NCBI RefSeq assembly: GCF_000406165.1
Contig: NZ_CM001977.1
Location: forward strand, 1,351,498 to 1,415,497
Direction of reading: 5' to 3'
Origin: Dickeya zeae NCPPB 2538
Lineage (GTDB): Bacteria > Pseudomonadota > Gammaproteobacteria > Enterobacterales > Enterobacteriaceae
Length of the DNA: 64,000 bases
The notes under the pieces were generated by a model. The model was not told the DNA's origin. It saw only the letters and a program-made list of their open reading frames with translations, and did not search any database. Below, piece after piece: positions 34,750 through 42,359 of this stretch (position 1 is the stretch's first letter; each line of letters begins with the position of its first letter). The translations under genes and the position numbers were made by a program.

Positions 34750-35100
34750 TTACGCCAATATCGCCCCCGATCCAGCCCGAATCATGATCCGGCCGGGTAG
34801 CGCTTCAATGCTGAACGGTGGGGTGAGTAAGCCGCTCCGGGTGAGCCAGTCGCCTGCCAGCGTCAGTTCGCCGTTGTCGCTCACCCAATCAGCCCCTTCT
34901 ATTTCGCTGCCGTCCAGTTCGGCCACCAGCGCGGCGATATCGGTGTCGTCGTCCAGCCGGGTCAGCATCAGCCCGTTGCGGTACAGACTGATACGAAACA
35001 ACGTCCCGGCGGTAAACCAAGCCTGCGCCAGTGCGGTGCCGCTCAGGGTCAGTTCCGGCAGGCCGCCCTGCTGCCAGGCAATATCAATATCGACGCTCAT
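34750..35100 (-). CDS. Second SymE-like protein (complete copy)
   Basis: A 116-residue protein coupled to symE by an ATGA overlap at 35097-35100, which fixes the start at MSVDIDIAW. It holds two SymE/AbrB-like units: LPELTLSGTALAQAWFTAG, then TLFRISLYRNGLMLTRL, and GELTLAGDWLTRSGLLTPPF followed by SIEALPGRIMIRA. The pattern resembles the SymE signature (a hydrophobic-Gly-x-W-L..-Gly, then a short strand ending in a basic/Thr position). Its 3' portion is copied at four other places in the island. It could be an accessory or antitoxin-like partner of SymE, or a second toxin; this is not known. Confidence 0.65.
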   Translation of the reverse strand: MSVDIDIAWQQGGLPELTLSGTALAQAWFTAGTLFRISLYRNGLMLTRLDDDTDIAALVAELDGSEIEGADWVSDNGELTLAGDWLTRSGLLTPPFSIEALPGRIMIRAGSGAILA

Positions 35101-35426
35101 TGTATGCCCCCAACATCCAGCCCGCCGGGAAACCCGCTCAGCCACTGTGCCACTGCCTGTTCATCGAACGCAGCAATACTAAGCGCGTGCAGGTCCTGCC
35201 ACAGTGAGCGGATATCCTGCGTGGTGATGACAATGCAGCCGGGCATCACGCGTAGCTTCAGCGGCTGCCCGGTGCGGAACCCGGCTTCCTTCAGCCAGTG
35301 GCCTGCCATGGTGATGGCGGGAGTGTCGTGGTTGCCTTTAACCGGCCGATAGCCGACGCGGGTAAAGCGCTCATGTTGAGAGATTTTAAAAACGGTGGTG
35401 TCTGGCGTAGAATGCGCGTCAGCCAT
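35097..35426 (-). CDS. symE: SymE-family toxin
   Basis: A 109-residue SymE-type protein with the family core VGYRPVKGNHDTPAITMAG, HWLKEAGFRTGQPLKLRVMP and GCIVIT. SymE of E. coli is an SOS-induced type I toxin with an AbrB-like fold that acts on RNA or the nucleoid, and is repressed by the antisense RNA SymR. The ribosome binding site AGGAG is nine bases upstream. An antisense SymR-like RNA overlaps its start. I did not find a clear LexA box (CTGT-N8-ACAG) in front. First gene of a two-gene operon. Confidence 0.85.
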   Translation of the reverse strand: MADAHSTPDTTVFKISQHERFTRVGYRPVKGNHDTPAITMAGHWLKEAGFRTGQPLKLRVMPGCIVITTQDIRSLWQDLHALSIAAFDEQAVAQWLSGFPGGLDVGGIQ

Positions 35427-35500
35427 AGTAAACTACTCCTGTTAGTTGCCTGTGGTTAGCTGTGCGGGTGTGTTGCGAGCACGCCTGCACAGCGTCAGTT
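35421..35500 (+). ncRNA. symR: SymR-like antisense RNA
   Basis: The plus strand opposite the symE start and leader contains GGTTAGCTGTGCGGGTGTG then TTGCGAGCACGCCTGCACAGCG, closely resembling the conserved 3' half of E. coli SymR as I remember it (GATTAGCGATGCGGGTGTGT, a spacer, then a GC-rich return arm). The hairpin TGTGCGGGTGTG / GCACGCCTGCACA would end the RNA. Position and strand are exactly those of a SymR repressor covering the symE ribosome binding site. Confidence 0.72.
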
Positions 35501-35505
35501 AAGGC

Positions 35506-35838
35506 TCAGCGCAATAAGCGCTTTGCCTGATGTTTTAAAATCATGGCGTCGAGAACGGATGTGACCGTTTTCAACTCGTCCTCATCCATCTGCCTGATGG
35601 CTTCAAATTTCAGTTTCAGCTCATCCTGCGGCTCACGCTCACCATCCTCAAAAATCAGCCAGTCAGTCGATACGTTGAAGGTGATGGCTGTGCGTTTAAG
35701 AATATCTAAAGAGGGCTGCGCTTCGCCAGACTCATAGCGGCGAACCTGAGTCAGATGTATCCCTACCTTGTCAGCCATCTGCGGCTGGGTCAGGCCATAC
35801 TGCTTGCGCAGTTGCAGAAAGCGAGTTGAAAAGCTCAT
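35506..35838 (-). CDS. XRE-family helix-turn-helix regulator
   Basis: A 110-residue DNA-binding protein. Residues 1-60 are an XRE/Cro HTH (LRKQYGLTQPQMADKVGIHLTQVRRYESGEAQPSLDILKRTAITFNVSTDWLIF). The C-terminal part (DELKLKFEAIRQMDEDELKTVTSVLDAMI) is a short helical dimerisation region. Start MSF at 35838 has AGAGG nine bases upstream; the longer frame does not. Next to symE on the same strand; it may regulate symE or itself, or have come in with a mobile piece. Confidence 0.88.
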   Translation of the reverse strand: MSFSTRFLQLRKQYGLTQPQMADKVGIHLTQVRRYESGEAQPSLDILKRTAITFNVSTDWLIFEDGEREPQDELKLKFEAIRQMDEDELKTVTSVLDAMILKHQAKRLLR

Positions 35839-36139
35839 CCAGAACATCCTCTGATAATTACCGGTTTTCCGCATTATCTCTCCCTGTTCTGAATGGGGTG
35901 TTTTGTATGCTCTTAATGGGTTGCATGCTAATATCTATAAAGAACATTTACAAGGGTTTTATAGGAAACATTTTACAGATTCCGCTTTTCTGCTTTCGGT
36001 GCGTCAATCCGTTATCGAGTCCGTTAATAGTGGCCTTTGGTGGTAAGTACTATCTGTGGTGAGAATTTGCTTTGTGTTCTTAATGGATGTTTTAATTATC
36101 CCTATTTAGGGTATTGACAGCATTTTTACGTCTTGAGTG

Positions 36140-37919
36140 CGGGTATGATGCGGGCGGTCGGCTGAGCGCGATTGCGGCGGTGCGGGCCGATGGGGCCAGC
36201 GAAGGCACGACGACCTTTGCGTATGACCTGTCGGGACGGCTGCTGAAGGCGGCGAGCCCGGACGCGGTGGTGGAGTATGCGTACAACCGCGCCGGACAGG
36301 TGGTGAGCGAGACGGTCAACGGCGAGGCGGTGGCGTCGGGGTATGACGCGGCGGGGCAGCGCAGTGCGGTATCGGGGCTGCTGGCGTCGCTGAGCCTGGG
36401 ATGGCAGGGGGGACGGCTGACGACGCTGGGCATCGGTTCGCACCAGCCGCTGACGTTCAGCCACACGGCGTCGGGAGAAGAGCGGCAGCGCAGCAACGGG
36501 GCGGGCTTCGCGTTGCGGCACGAGTGGAGTGCCACCGGGCTGCTGTCGCGTCAGGCGCTGGAAGGTGTGAGCGGGGTGCTGGAGCGGCGTTACCAGTACG
36601 ACGAGCTGGACCGTCTGACGGGCATCAGCGACAGCCACTGGGGCGAGCAGGCGCTGCGGCTGAACGGTACGGGTCAGGTAGTGGCCGAGCGGCGCGACCA
36701 GGGTCGCCAGCAGCAGGCGCGGCTGTTTGGTTACGACAGCGAGCAGAACCTGTGCGAGGTATCGGCGATAGTGCCGGACGGGGCAGGCAGGCTGTCGACG
36801 GCCAATGCCGTGGTGCAGGCCTCTGCGGGTTATGATGCGGCAGGGCGGGTGGTGAGGCGTGGCGACAGCCGGTATCAGTACGACGCCTGCGGTCGGCTGG
36901 TGAACAAACGGGAAAGCCGCGCCGGTTTCCGGCCACGGGAAACGCAGTTCGAGTGGGACGCACAGGACCGGCTGGTGCGGGTGAGGCTACCGGACGGGGC
37001 GCGGTGGCGGTACCGTTACGACGCGTTTGGACGTCGAATCAGCAAGGTGCGCGAGGGCCAGGAGCCGTCGGCGCAGGCGGTAGCGCGGGTGGCGTACCGG
37101 TGGGACGGCGACCAGCTGTCGGGCCAGACGCAGTACCGTGCGGACGGAAGCGTGGCGCGGGCGGTGCAGTGGGTGTACGAGCCGGGGAGTTTCCGGCCGC
37201 TGGCGCAGGTGGAGGAGAAGGACGCGCGCACGCAACTGCACTACATCGTGACGGACCTGACGGGGACGGCGCGGGAGCTGTGCAGCGAAACGGGCGAGGT
37301 ACACTGGCGGGGCGAGCAAGGGCTGTGGGGCGCGCACCGGGAAGAGAAAATCCCCATTCCGTTACGACGCTGGCTGGGCGATGCGGCGAATGAGGAGGTT
37401 TACTGCGAGCTGCGTTATCAGGGGCAGGTGTACGACGCGGAAACGGGGCTGTATTATAACCGGCATCGGTATTTTGACCCGTCGCTGGGGCAGTATATCT
37501 CGGCGGACCCGATAGGGCTGGCAGGGGGGCTGAGGCCGCAGGGGTATGTAAACAATCCTTTTGAATGGGCTGATCCTTTGGGATTAAACCCAATTCCGCC
37601 GACATTTAAAGCGCAGTTTAGGGCAGCCAAAAGATCATTGAATATACCGAAAAATGTTAATACACCTAAACCAGTAAAAGTATTTGATAGTAAATATGAG
37701 AATAGAACGGTATGGGAGTATGATGTGGATGGGAAGAAAAAATATATTGTTATGCACGAAGAAGATAAATTTGGACGTGGCCCGCATTTACATACTGCCG
37801 ATGATTTACATGGGAGTCCTTTAGAGCCAAAAAATAGATATAATCAGCATTCAGGGCACTTCCCTGAAGATAAAGAAGGCATAAAAGATTTGCGAGGTGA
37901 TAAATGTCCAAAACACTGA
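36140..37919 (+). pseudogene. Displaced rhs 3' end with fourth toxin tip
   Basis: The rhs core is present from GYDAGGRLSAIAAVRADGAS to DPLGL, nearly identical to the intact gene from 29195, with no N-terminal half and no good start (the frame would open at a TTG without ribosome binding site). The AT-rich tip of about 112 residues reads NPIPPTFKAQFRAAKRSLNI, and ends with YIVMHEEDKFGRGPHLHTAD, DLHGSPLEPKNRYNQHSGHF and PEDKEGI. The ordered His/Arg/Asp residues suggest a nuclease, but I cannot name the family. It overlaps its immunity gene by 16 bases. Confidence 0.83.
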
Positions 37920-38356
37920 GGGATCGTCTAAAAAATGCTGCTCAGGACGGTGAGAAAAAAAGAATACTGAAATTTATTTCAGATGAATTTTCTTTTGATG
38001 GCAATGAAGTTACGTTCTGTGAACGTGATTTTAATGATGTGCTTTTGTGCTTGGATGAAAAGGATATTGAAAGGATAGATTTGTCAGTATCTGATGAGTC
38101 TATTTTTATTAGGTTTGACCATTTTTTGAAGGGGTTGAACTCTATTGGTGATGTTTTGTTTTATGTGGCAACTAAAGATAATTATTATTATTTGAAGTTG
38201 CCCGTGTCTTTCTTAAAAAACAGACCTGATTTTTTTTGGAAGATTAAAGGGCATAATCATGGAGTGTCAAATTGTATCCTAGTTGAAGAAAATGGTGATT
38301 TTGGGTTCGTTAAGTTATATACGGAATATGGCTATGAATTATATGAGTGGGTTTGA
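37904..38356 (+). CDS. Probable immunity protein for the fourth tip
   Basis: A 150-residue protein (RDRLKNAAQDGEKKRILKFI; FKLYTEYGYELYEW-like end, actual VKLYTEYGYELYEWV). No family recognised. It starts inside the toxin frame, is AT-rich and is followed by a cassette terminator, so an immunity role is likely. Confidence 0.7.
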   Translation: MSKTLRDRLKNAAQDGEKKRILKFISDEFSFDGNEVTFCERDFNDVLLCLDEKDIERIDLSVSDESIFIRFDHFLKGLNSIGDVLFYVATKDNYYYLKLPVSFLKNRPDFFWKIKGHNHGVSNCILVEENGDFGFVKLYTEYGYELYEWV

Positions 38357-38379
38357 TTGTTAAGTTTATAATCATTTTG

Positions 38380-38414
38380 ACCGGAAGCGATCCAACGATC
38401 CTTCCGGCTTTTTT
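38380..38414 (+). terminator. Cassette terminator 4
   Basis: ACCGGAAGCGATC, loop CAAC, GATCCTTCCGGC then TTTTTT; same hairpin as the other cassettes, with a slightly shortened left arm. Confidence 0.87.
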
Positions 38415-38417
38415 ATT

Positions 38418-38580
38418 TGGCTGCCAGCGTGATTACGCTAGCATCACCCCGGCAGGAATAATATTCCTGCCGGGGTAGTATCAGCCATTGCGGTACAGGC
38501 TGATACGGAAACGGCCTGCTATTAAAACCGGCCTGTGCCAGTGAGTCACCGGTCAGGGCAGTGCGGGAAGTTCGCCCGGA
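38418..38580 (-). pseudogene. Degenerate SymE-like gene, remnant 3
   Basis: The reverse strand matches both ends of the complete SymE-like gene: the stop region (38420-38445) and the part around LFRISLYRNG and its upstream codons (38480-38575). The middle is deleted and replaced by a 31-bp palindrome (38446-38476). It is out of frame. Confidence 0.65.
38446..38476. repeat. Perfect 31-bp palindrome inside a SymE-like remnant
   Basis: ACCCCGGCAGGAATA, one central base, TATTCCTGCCGGGGT: 15-base perfect arms. It sits exactly where the middle of the SymE-like gene is deleted, so it may mark a fold-back deletion/repair event. No T-run follows. Confidence 0.8.
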
Positions 38581-38599
38581 TTCTAATAGAAATAAACTT

Positions 38600-38698
38600 G
38601 GTGAGTGAAAAGCAACTATAGGGATATGTGCCACAAAACCTGGTAAGAAGATCACAGTAGGAATGAACGATGGAAAAATCATTAAAATTGATGAGTAG
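38600..38698 (+). pseudogene. Possible fifth toxin-tip remnant
   Basis: A short open frame reading KATIGICATKPGKKITVGMN then DGKIIKIDE and a stop at 38696-38698, overlapping the start of the next gene by 29 bases. By position it matches toxin ends in the other cassettes. The frame has no start and no rhs core. Support is positional only. Confidence 0.35.
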
Positions 38699-39254
38699 TG
38701 AATTTTGTTTTGGGAGAATAAATTTCGATTCTTTCAGTTCATCTGTGGGGTGGAAAGGTTTTTTTGAAAGAAAAGAGTCCTTTTCATTTTATCTCGTTGA
38801 TGATGCTATACGTCTTGCTCATAACTTTTTCTCTCCACACTGGAACGGCTTTTTTGCATTGTCGGCATTATCTTTCGATGATGACAGGGAGTCTGATGAG
38901 AATGTGATTAATAAGTATAAGAGTATATATGAGGATCTAAAATCAAAAGGTTATTTAAAGGTTTTATCTGATAACTTTGAACGTTATCTATGTAGTGATA
39001 TTCCTTTGGTTGCATCTGATGTCAGTATACATTTTGATGCGGAAAATTTTATGAATGTTTGCAGAATAATGATGGCTCATGGAGGTGTACTCGGGCAGGT
39101 GTTTTTTATGATTAATTTAGAACTCGGAGTGATTATATACCCACACGAAGAAACCGGTTTTGGCTGCATTTCTTTAAATGATAGTGACATTGGTGTTGAT
39201 TTTTTGAATTATGTATCGAAGAATGATAAGTTTAATGTATTCATTAATGATTGA
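38670..39254 (+). CDS. Orphan immunity-like protein (fifth cassette)
   Basis: A 194-residue AT-rich gene (MEKSLKLMSSEFCFGRINFD; FFSPHWNGFFALSALSFDDD; VIIYPHEETGFGCISLNDSD). No signal peptide, no named family. It lies after a SymE-like remnant, the place held by immunity genes in the other cassettes, and has no adjacent complete toxin. No terminator follows. Confidence 0.6.
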   Translation: MEKSLKLMSSEFCFGRINFDSFSSSVGWKGFFERKESFSFYLVDDAIRLAHNFFSPHWNGFFALSALSFDDDRESDENVINKYKSIYEDLKSKGYLKVLSDNFERYLCSDIPLVASDVSIHFDAENFMNVCRIMMAHGGVLGQVFFMINLELGVIIYPHEETGFGCISLNDSDIGVDFLNYVSKNDKFNVFIND

Positions 39255-39371
39255 TTTTTTCTAAACATCTATAATTGGAGAAGAACTTCTTGGTTTTTCT
39301 GCTAGCTTTACGGTTTTTATGGAGGGAGTAAACCTGAGGCAACTGGTACGGCTGGACGCAAGGGGGGAGCA

Positions 39372-39761
39372 ATGAGTCTATCGGCTAAAGAAATAGAATT
39401 AATGTCAAAAAAAGGTAATGAAGATAGATATATCTATTTCATCAAGAGAGTTGCCGATAATGAGTCTGCATGGGTGCTTGATGACGATGGTTTTGCTTTA
39501 AGTAGTGATGATGCTGGTAATGACTTTATCGTATTTTGGCCTGCCAAAGAGTATGCGGAGGCTTGTGCAGTAGACGTTTGGTCTGATTATAAGGCGAAAG
39601 AAATCGAGCTGGATTATATTATTGATGAGCTTTTGCCAAATCTGTCTGATGATGGTCTAAATATTGGTATTTTTATGGTTCCATCAACAACTGATACACC
39701 AATTGTAAGTGCGGATAATTTATTAGAAGATTTACAAAATGAGTGTGAAAAGTATAACTGA
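39372..39761 (+). CDS. DUF2750 family protein, probable orphan immunity (sixth cassette)
   Basis: A 129-residue protein with the DUF2750 pattern: RYIYFIKRVADNESAWVLDDDGFALSS, FIVFWPAKEYAEACAVDVWSD, and DGLNIGIFMVP near the end. Members of this family are often found beside polymorphic toxins. GGGGGGAGC precedes the ATG. A short upstream frame in phase (GSKPEATGTAGRKGGA) may be what is left of its toxin. Followed by cassette terminator 5. Confidence 0.72.
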   Translation: MSLSAKEIELMSKKGNEDRYIYFIKRVADNESAWVLDDDGFALSSDDAGNDFIVFWPAKEYAEACAVDVWSDYKAKEIELDYIIDELLPNLSDDGLNIGIFMVPSTTDTPIVSADNLLEDLQNECEKYN

Positions 39762-39771
39762 TCTCTACTAG

Positions 39772-39812
39772 AAAAAAGCCGGAAGCGATCCAACGATCCC
39801 TCCGGCTTTTTT
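39772..39812 (+). terminator. Cassette terminator 5
   Basis: AAAAAAGCCGGAAGCGATC, loop CAAC, GATCCCTCCGGCTTTTTT; last copy of the cassette terminator. Confidence 0.88.
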
Positions 39813-39824
39813 CTATTTAACTGT

Positions 39825-39965
39825 CAGCGTGATTACGTCAGCATCATATCCGGCTCAGCCCGAAGGATGATCTTACCGTGCAGCGCTTCAATGCTGAACG
39901 GGGAGAGTAAGCCGCTTTGGTTAAGCCAGTCGCCTGCCAGCGTCAGTTCGCCGTTGTCACCAGCC
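39825..39965 (-). pseudogene. Truncated SymE-like gene, remnant 4
   Basis: The reverse strand encodes the last ~45 codons of the SymE-like protein (GELTLAGDWLNQSGLLSPFS-like, then SIEALHGKIILRAEPDMML) with frame-altering changes. Homology fades near 39965, just past the GELTLAGD codons. Beyond it, 39966-40065 holds a weak inverted repeat (TGACAC.../...GTGTCA) and nothing else I can identify. Confidence 0.7.
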
Positions 39966-40065
39966 CTGTCTGCGCGTTATTGGTGGTCCTTTTCCCGATA
40001 TTCATGCCTGGCTGGCGGAGTGACACATTGACCACTCAATATCCGCAAAAGTGTCATGGATGCAC

Positions 40066-40593
40066 TTAATCCTTTCTGTTTATGGTTACAGAACCATAGA
40101 CCATAAATACATCGGTCGAACCTGACGAACCACGGTAACCCCCCTGGCCCTCATTGAGGTAACAAGCAAGGGCAGTAAATTCCCAGGCTTCATCCATCGA
40201 GGCTGTGATTTTACGTGTGGTGAGTTCGCCCTTCCCGTATTGCTCACCAAAGCGGCGTACGCCCCTGGCAAACTCTCCCAGTGAGTCGCTGACTGATGGA
40301 TGCTCCCATCCCCATAACCAGGTGCCATCTTCCGTGTTGTAAGTGCCAATGACTTGCACGGGGGCAGTTATCACCATCTTCTTTTCGTTATTCGTGAAGG
40401 TGATTATCCCGGCATCAAGATCAACTGCCCATGAGGCCACATCAAGACCCCACATCTCCACGGCGGCTTGTGTACGCAATTGCATCTCGTGATTTGCGCG
40501 TGCAATCGTCAGGTGGGGGTCTGCAAGCGCTACGGTGTCGCGAGTGGCACCGGCTTCTTTGCCGCCAAAAAGCGTCTTTAAGAAATTGATCAT
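40066..40593 (-). CDS. DUF6882 family protein
   Basis: A 175-residue cytosolic protein with features of DUF6882: LRTQAAVEMWGLDVASWAVDLDAGIITFTN, VQVIGTYNTEDGTWLWGWEHPSV, and KITASMDEAWEFTALACYL. The family is often found in toxin/immunity neighbourhoods but has no assigned activity. It is convergent with the cassette array and forms its right border. In the 315 bases between this gene and the M20 gene I see nothing I can support. Confidence 0.75.
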   Translation of the reverse strand: MINFLKTLFGGKEAGATRDTVALADPHLTIARANHEMQLRTQAAVEMWGLDVASWAVDLDAGIITFTNNEKKMVITAPVQVIGTYNTEDGTWLWGWEHPSVSDSLGEFARGVRRFGEQYGKGELTTRKITASMDEAWEFTALACYLNEGQGGYRGSSGSTDVFMVYGSVTINRKD

Positions 40594-40908
40594 TGATACT
40601 CTCCTGGTTTCTCATTTGGCGTGAATTGGCATGTGCTCTATTGGCGCTGGCATTATCCGATTTTTACCTATTCGATTTTTTCTGTCCGATTTTTCGCTCT
40701 TCTTCTCCAGCCATCGTCACACAGCATGATATTTCCCTTACAGCGAATATGCCCGTGCCTTATACCCAAAGCATCATTATTGCGCGGTAGATAATCTTTG
40801 CCGGTAGGGAGGGCTGGGGTAGAGTAGATTATTCCCTGAGCGCCGCTCTGGATGGGAAACTAAACACCAAAGCAGGTGACTGAGGTGTGAATGAATAAGG
40901 AGAGACGT

Positions 40909-42066
40909 ATGAGCATTGCTCCAGCGCTGATTACACGGGCCATTGAATGGCGCCGCACTCTGCATGCCAGCCCGGAATTGGGGTATCAGGAACACCAGAC
41001 ATCCCAGATGGTGTCTGAATTACTGACCCAGTTTGGTTTTCAGGTTCATACCGGACTGGCGGGAACGGGGGTGGTAGGAACGCTGGAGAATGGGCCGGGG
41101 CCGGTCATTGGGTTGCGTGCCGATATGGATGCACTGCCGGTCACCGAGCTGGGCAATCTTCCTTATCAGTCCCGACATCCCGGTGTGATGCATGCCTGCG
41201 GCCATGACGGTCATACGGCTATGCTGCTGGCGGCCGCCTGCCACCTCGGTGAGACGCGTCGTTTTCGCGGTACGGTACACGTCATATTCCAACCAGCGGA
41301 AGAAAACCTGGGGGGCGCGCGTCGTATGGTAGAAGAAGGGCTGTTTACGCGTTTCCCAATGGACGACATTTATGCATTGCATAATTGGCCGGGGCTACCT
41401 GTCGGGCATGTCGGGCTGAGTAGTGGGGCGATGATGGCCTCTCTGGATTCGTTCGAAATTATCCTGACGGGAAAAAGCTGCCACGCGGCGATGCCGGAAA
41501 ACGGCGCAGACCCGATTATGGCGGCTTCTCAACTGGTGCTGTCGTTACAAACCATTCCCTCCCGTCGTCTGTCGCCCCAGTCGTCTGCGGTGATCAGCAT
41601 CACGCAGATTGCCGGGGGCGAAGCTATCAATGTGATCCCGGAAAAGGTCGTGCTGCGGGGTACGTTGCGTTGCTTGCAAGCCTCGGTGCGTGATCAGGTT
41701 AAGGCGTTCATTGCCCAATTCGTGGCGCAAATTCCAGAGACATTCGGTGTTACCGGTACTATCACCTATTATCCCGGCTATCCGGTTACCCACAATAACG
41801 CGCGGGTCGCACAAACGGTGCGGGAGGTGGCCGAAATAACATGTGGCGTCGACCAGGTGCATTGGGATATTGCGCCGTCAATGGCTTCCGAAGATTTTGC
41901 CTGCATGCTTGAGCATTGCCCCGGTGCCTATTTCTGGTTAGGTGCTGATGGGGATACGCCGTCTCACCCGTTGCATAATGCCTGCTATGATTTCAATGAT
42001 GCGCTCATTCCACACGGCGTTGCGATGTGGGTGGCGTTGGTGGAAAAACGCTTGCCGATTAGCTAA
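40909..42066 (+). CDS. Peptidase M20D family amidohydrolase (hippurate/IAA-amino-acid hydrolase type)
   Basis: A 385-residue metal-dependent amidohydrolase cleaving N-acyl or similar amide bonds. Metal motifs are intact: HACGHDGHTAMLL, FQPAEENLGGARRM, and the C-terminal SMASEDFACML. IGLRADMDALPV and TGKSCHAAMPENGADPI are typical of M20D. Start ATG 40909 has AAGGAG at 40896-40901; the ATG at 40891 overlaps that site. Plant-associated relatives hydrolyse auxin conjugates; the substrate here is not determined. The stop codon abuts a truncated MITE copy. Confidence 0.92.
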   Translation: MSIAPALITRAIEWRRTLHASPELGYQEHQTSQMVSELLTQFGFQVHTGLAGTGVVGTLENGPGPVIGLRADMDALPVTELGNLPYQSRHPGVMHACGHDGHTAMLLAAACHLGETRRFRGTVHVIFQPAEENLGGARRMVEEGLFTRFPMDDIYALHNWPGLPVGHVGLSSGAMMASLDSFEIILTGKSCHAAMPENGADPIMAASQLVLSLQTIPSRRLSPQSSAVISITQIAGGEAINVIPEKVVLRGTLRCLQASVRDQVKAFIAQFVAQIPETFGVTGTITYYPGYPVTHNNARVAQTVREVAEITCGVDQVHWDIAPSMASEDFACMLEHCPGAYFWLGADGDTPSHPLHNACYDFNDALIPHGVAMWVALVEKRLPIS

Positions 42067-42142
42067 GAACCTATCCCACCAGGGCTATTTCACTGGCCAT
42101 TTTGGCCCTGGGCAGTGCTCGAACTCCTCACGTACTCCGTGT
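42067..42142. mobile_element. Truncated second copy of the MITE-like element
   Basis: The first 76 bases match 15227-15302 at most positions (starting GAACCTATCCCACCAGG, including CTATTTCACTGGCCATTTTG). The right half and right terminal repeat are missing. It begins directly after the TAA stop of the M20 gene, and TAA fits the TWA target pattern of the intact copy. Confidence 0.8.
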
Positions 42143-42189
42143 CGTTCTGCCTGACGGCAGTGAAATCCCTGACGATACCCGTCACTGCT

Positions 42190-42220
42190 AACGGCCCTTG
42201 TTGGAATGGGCCGTTTTTTT
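42190..42220 (+). terminator. Rho-independent terminator
   Basis: AACGGCCC / GGGCCGTT stem with a ten-base loop and a run of seven T. It was probably the original terminator of the M20 gene, separated from it by the MITE fragment. Confidence 0.9.
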
Positions 42221-42359
42221 GTGCTTTTTTATGGGCTGTTGGACCTGACGAGTTGTGGGGCCAGGCGATAGGCCGACTCAGGGCACTTGTGGAAACGGCC
42301 TATCGTGGACAACAGACTGTGTTGTTAAGCAATGCTACAGGTTATGACGTCATGTGAGT

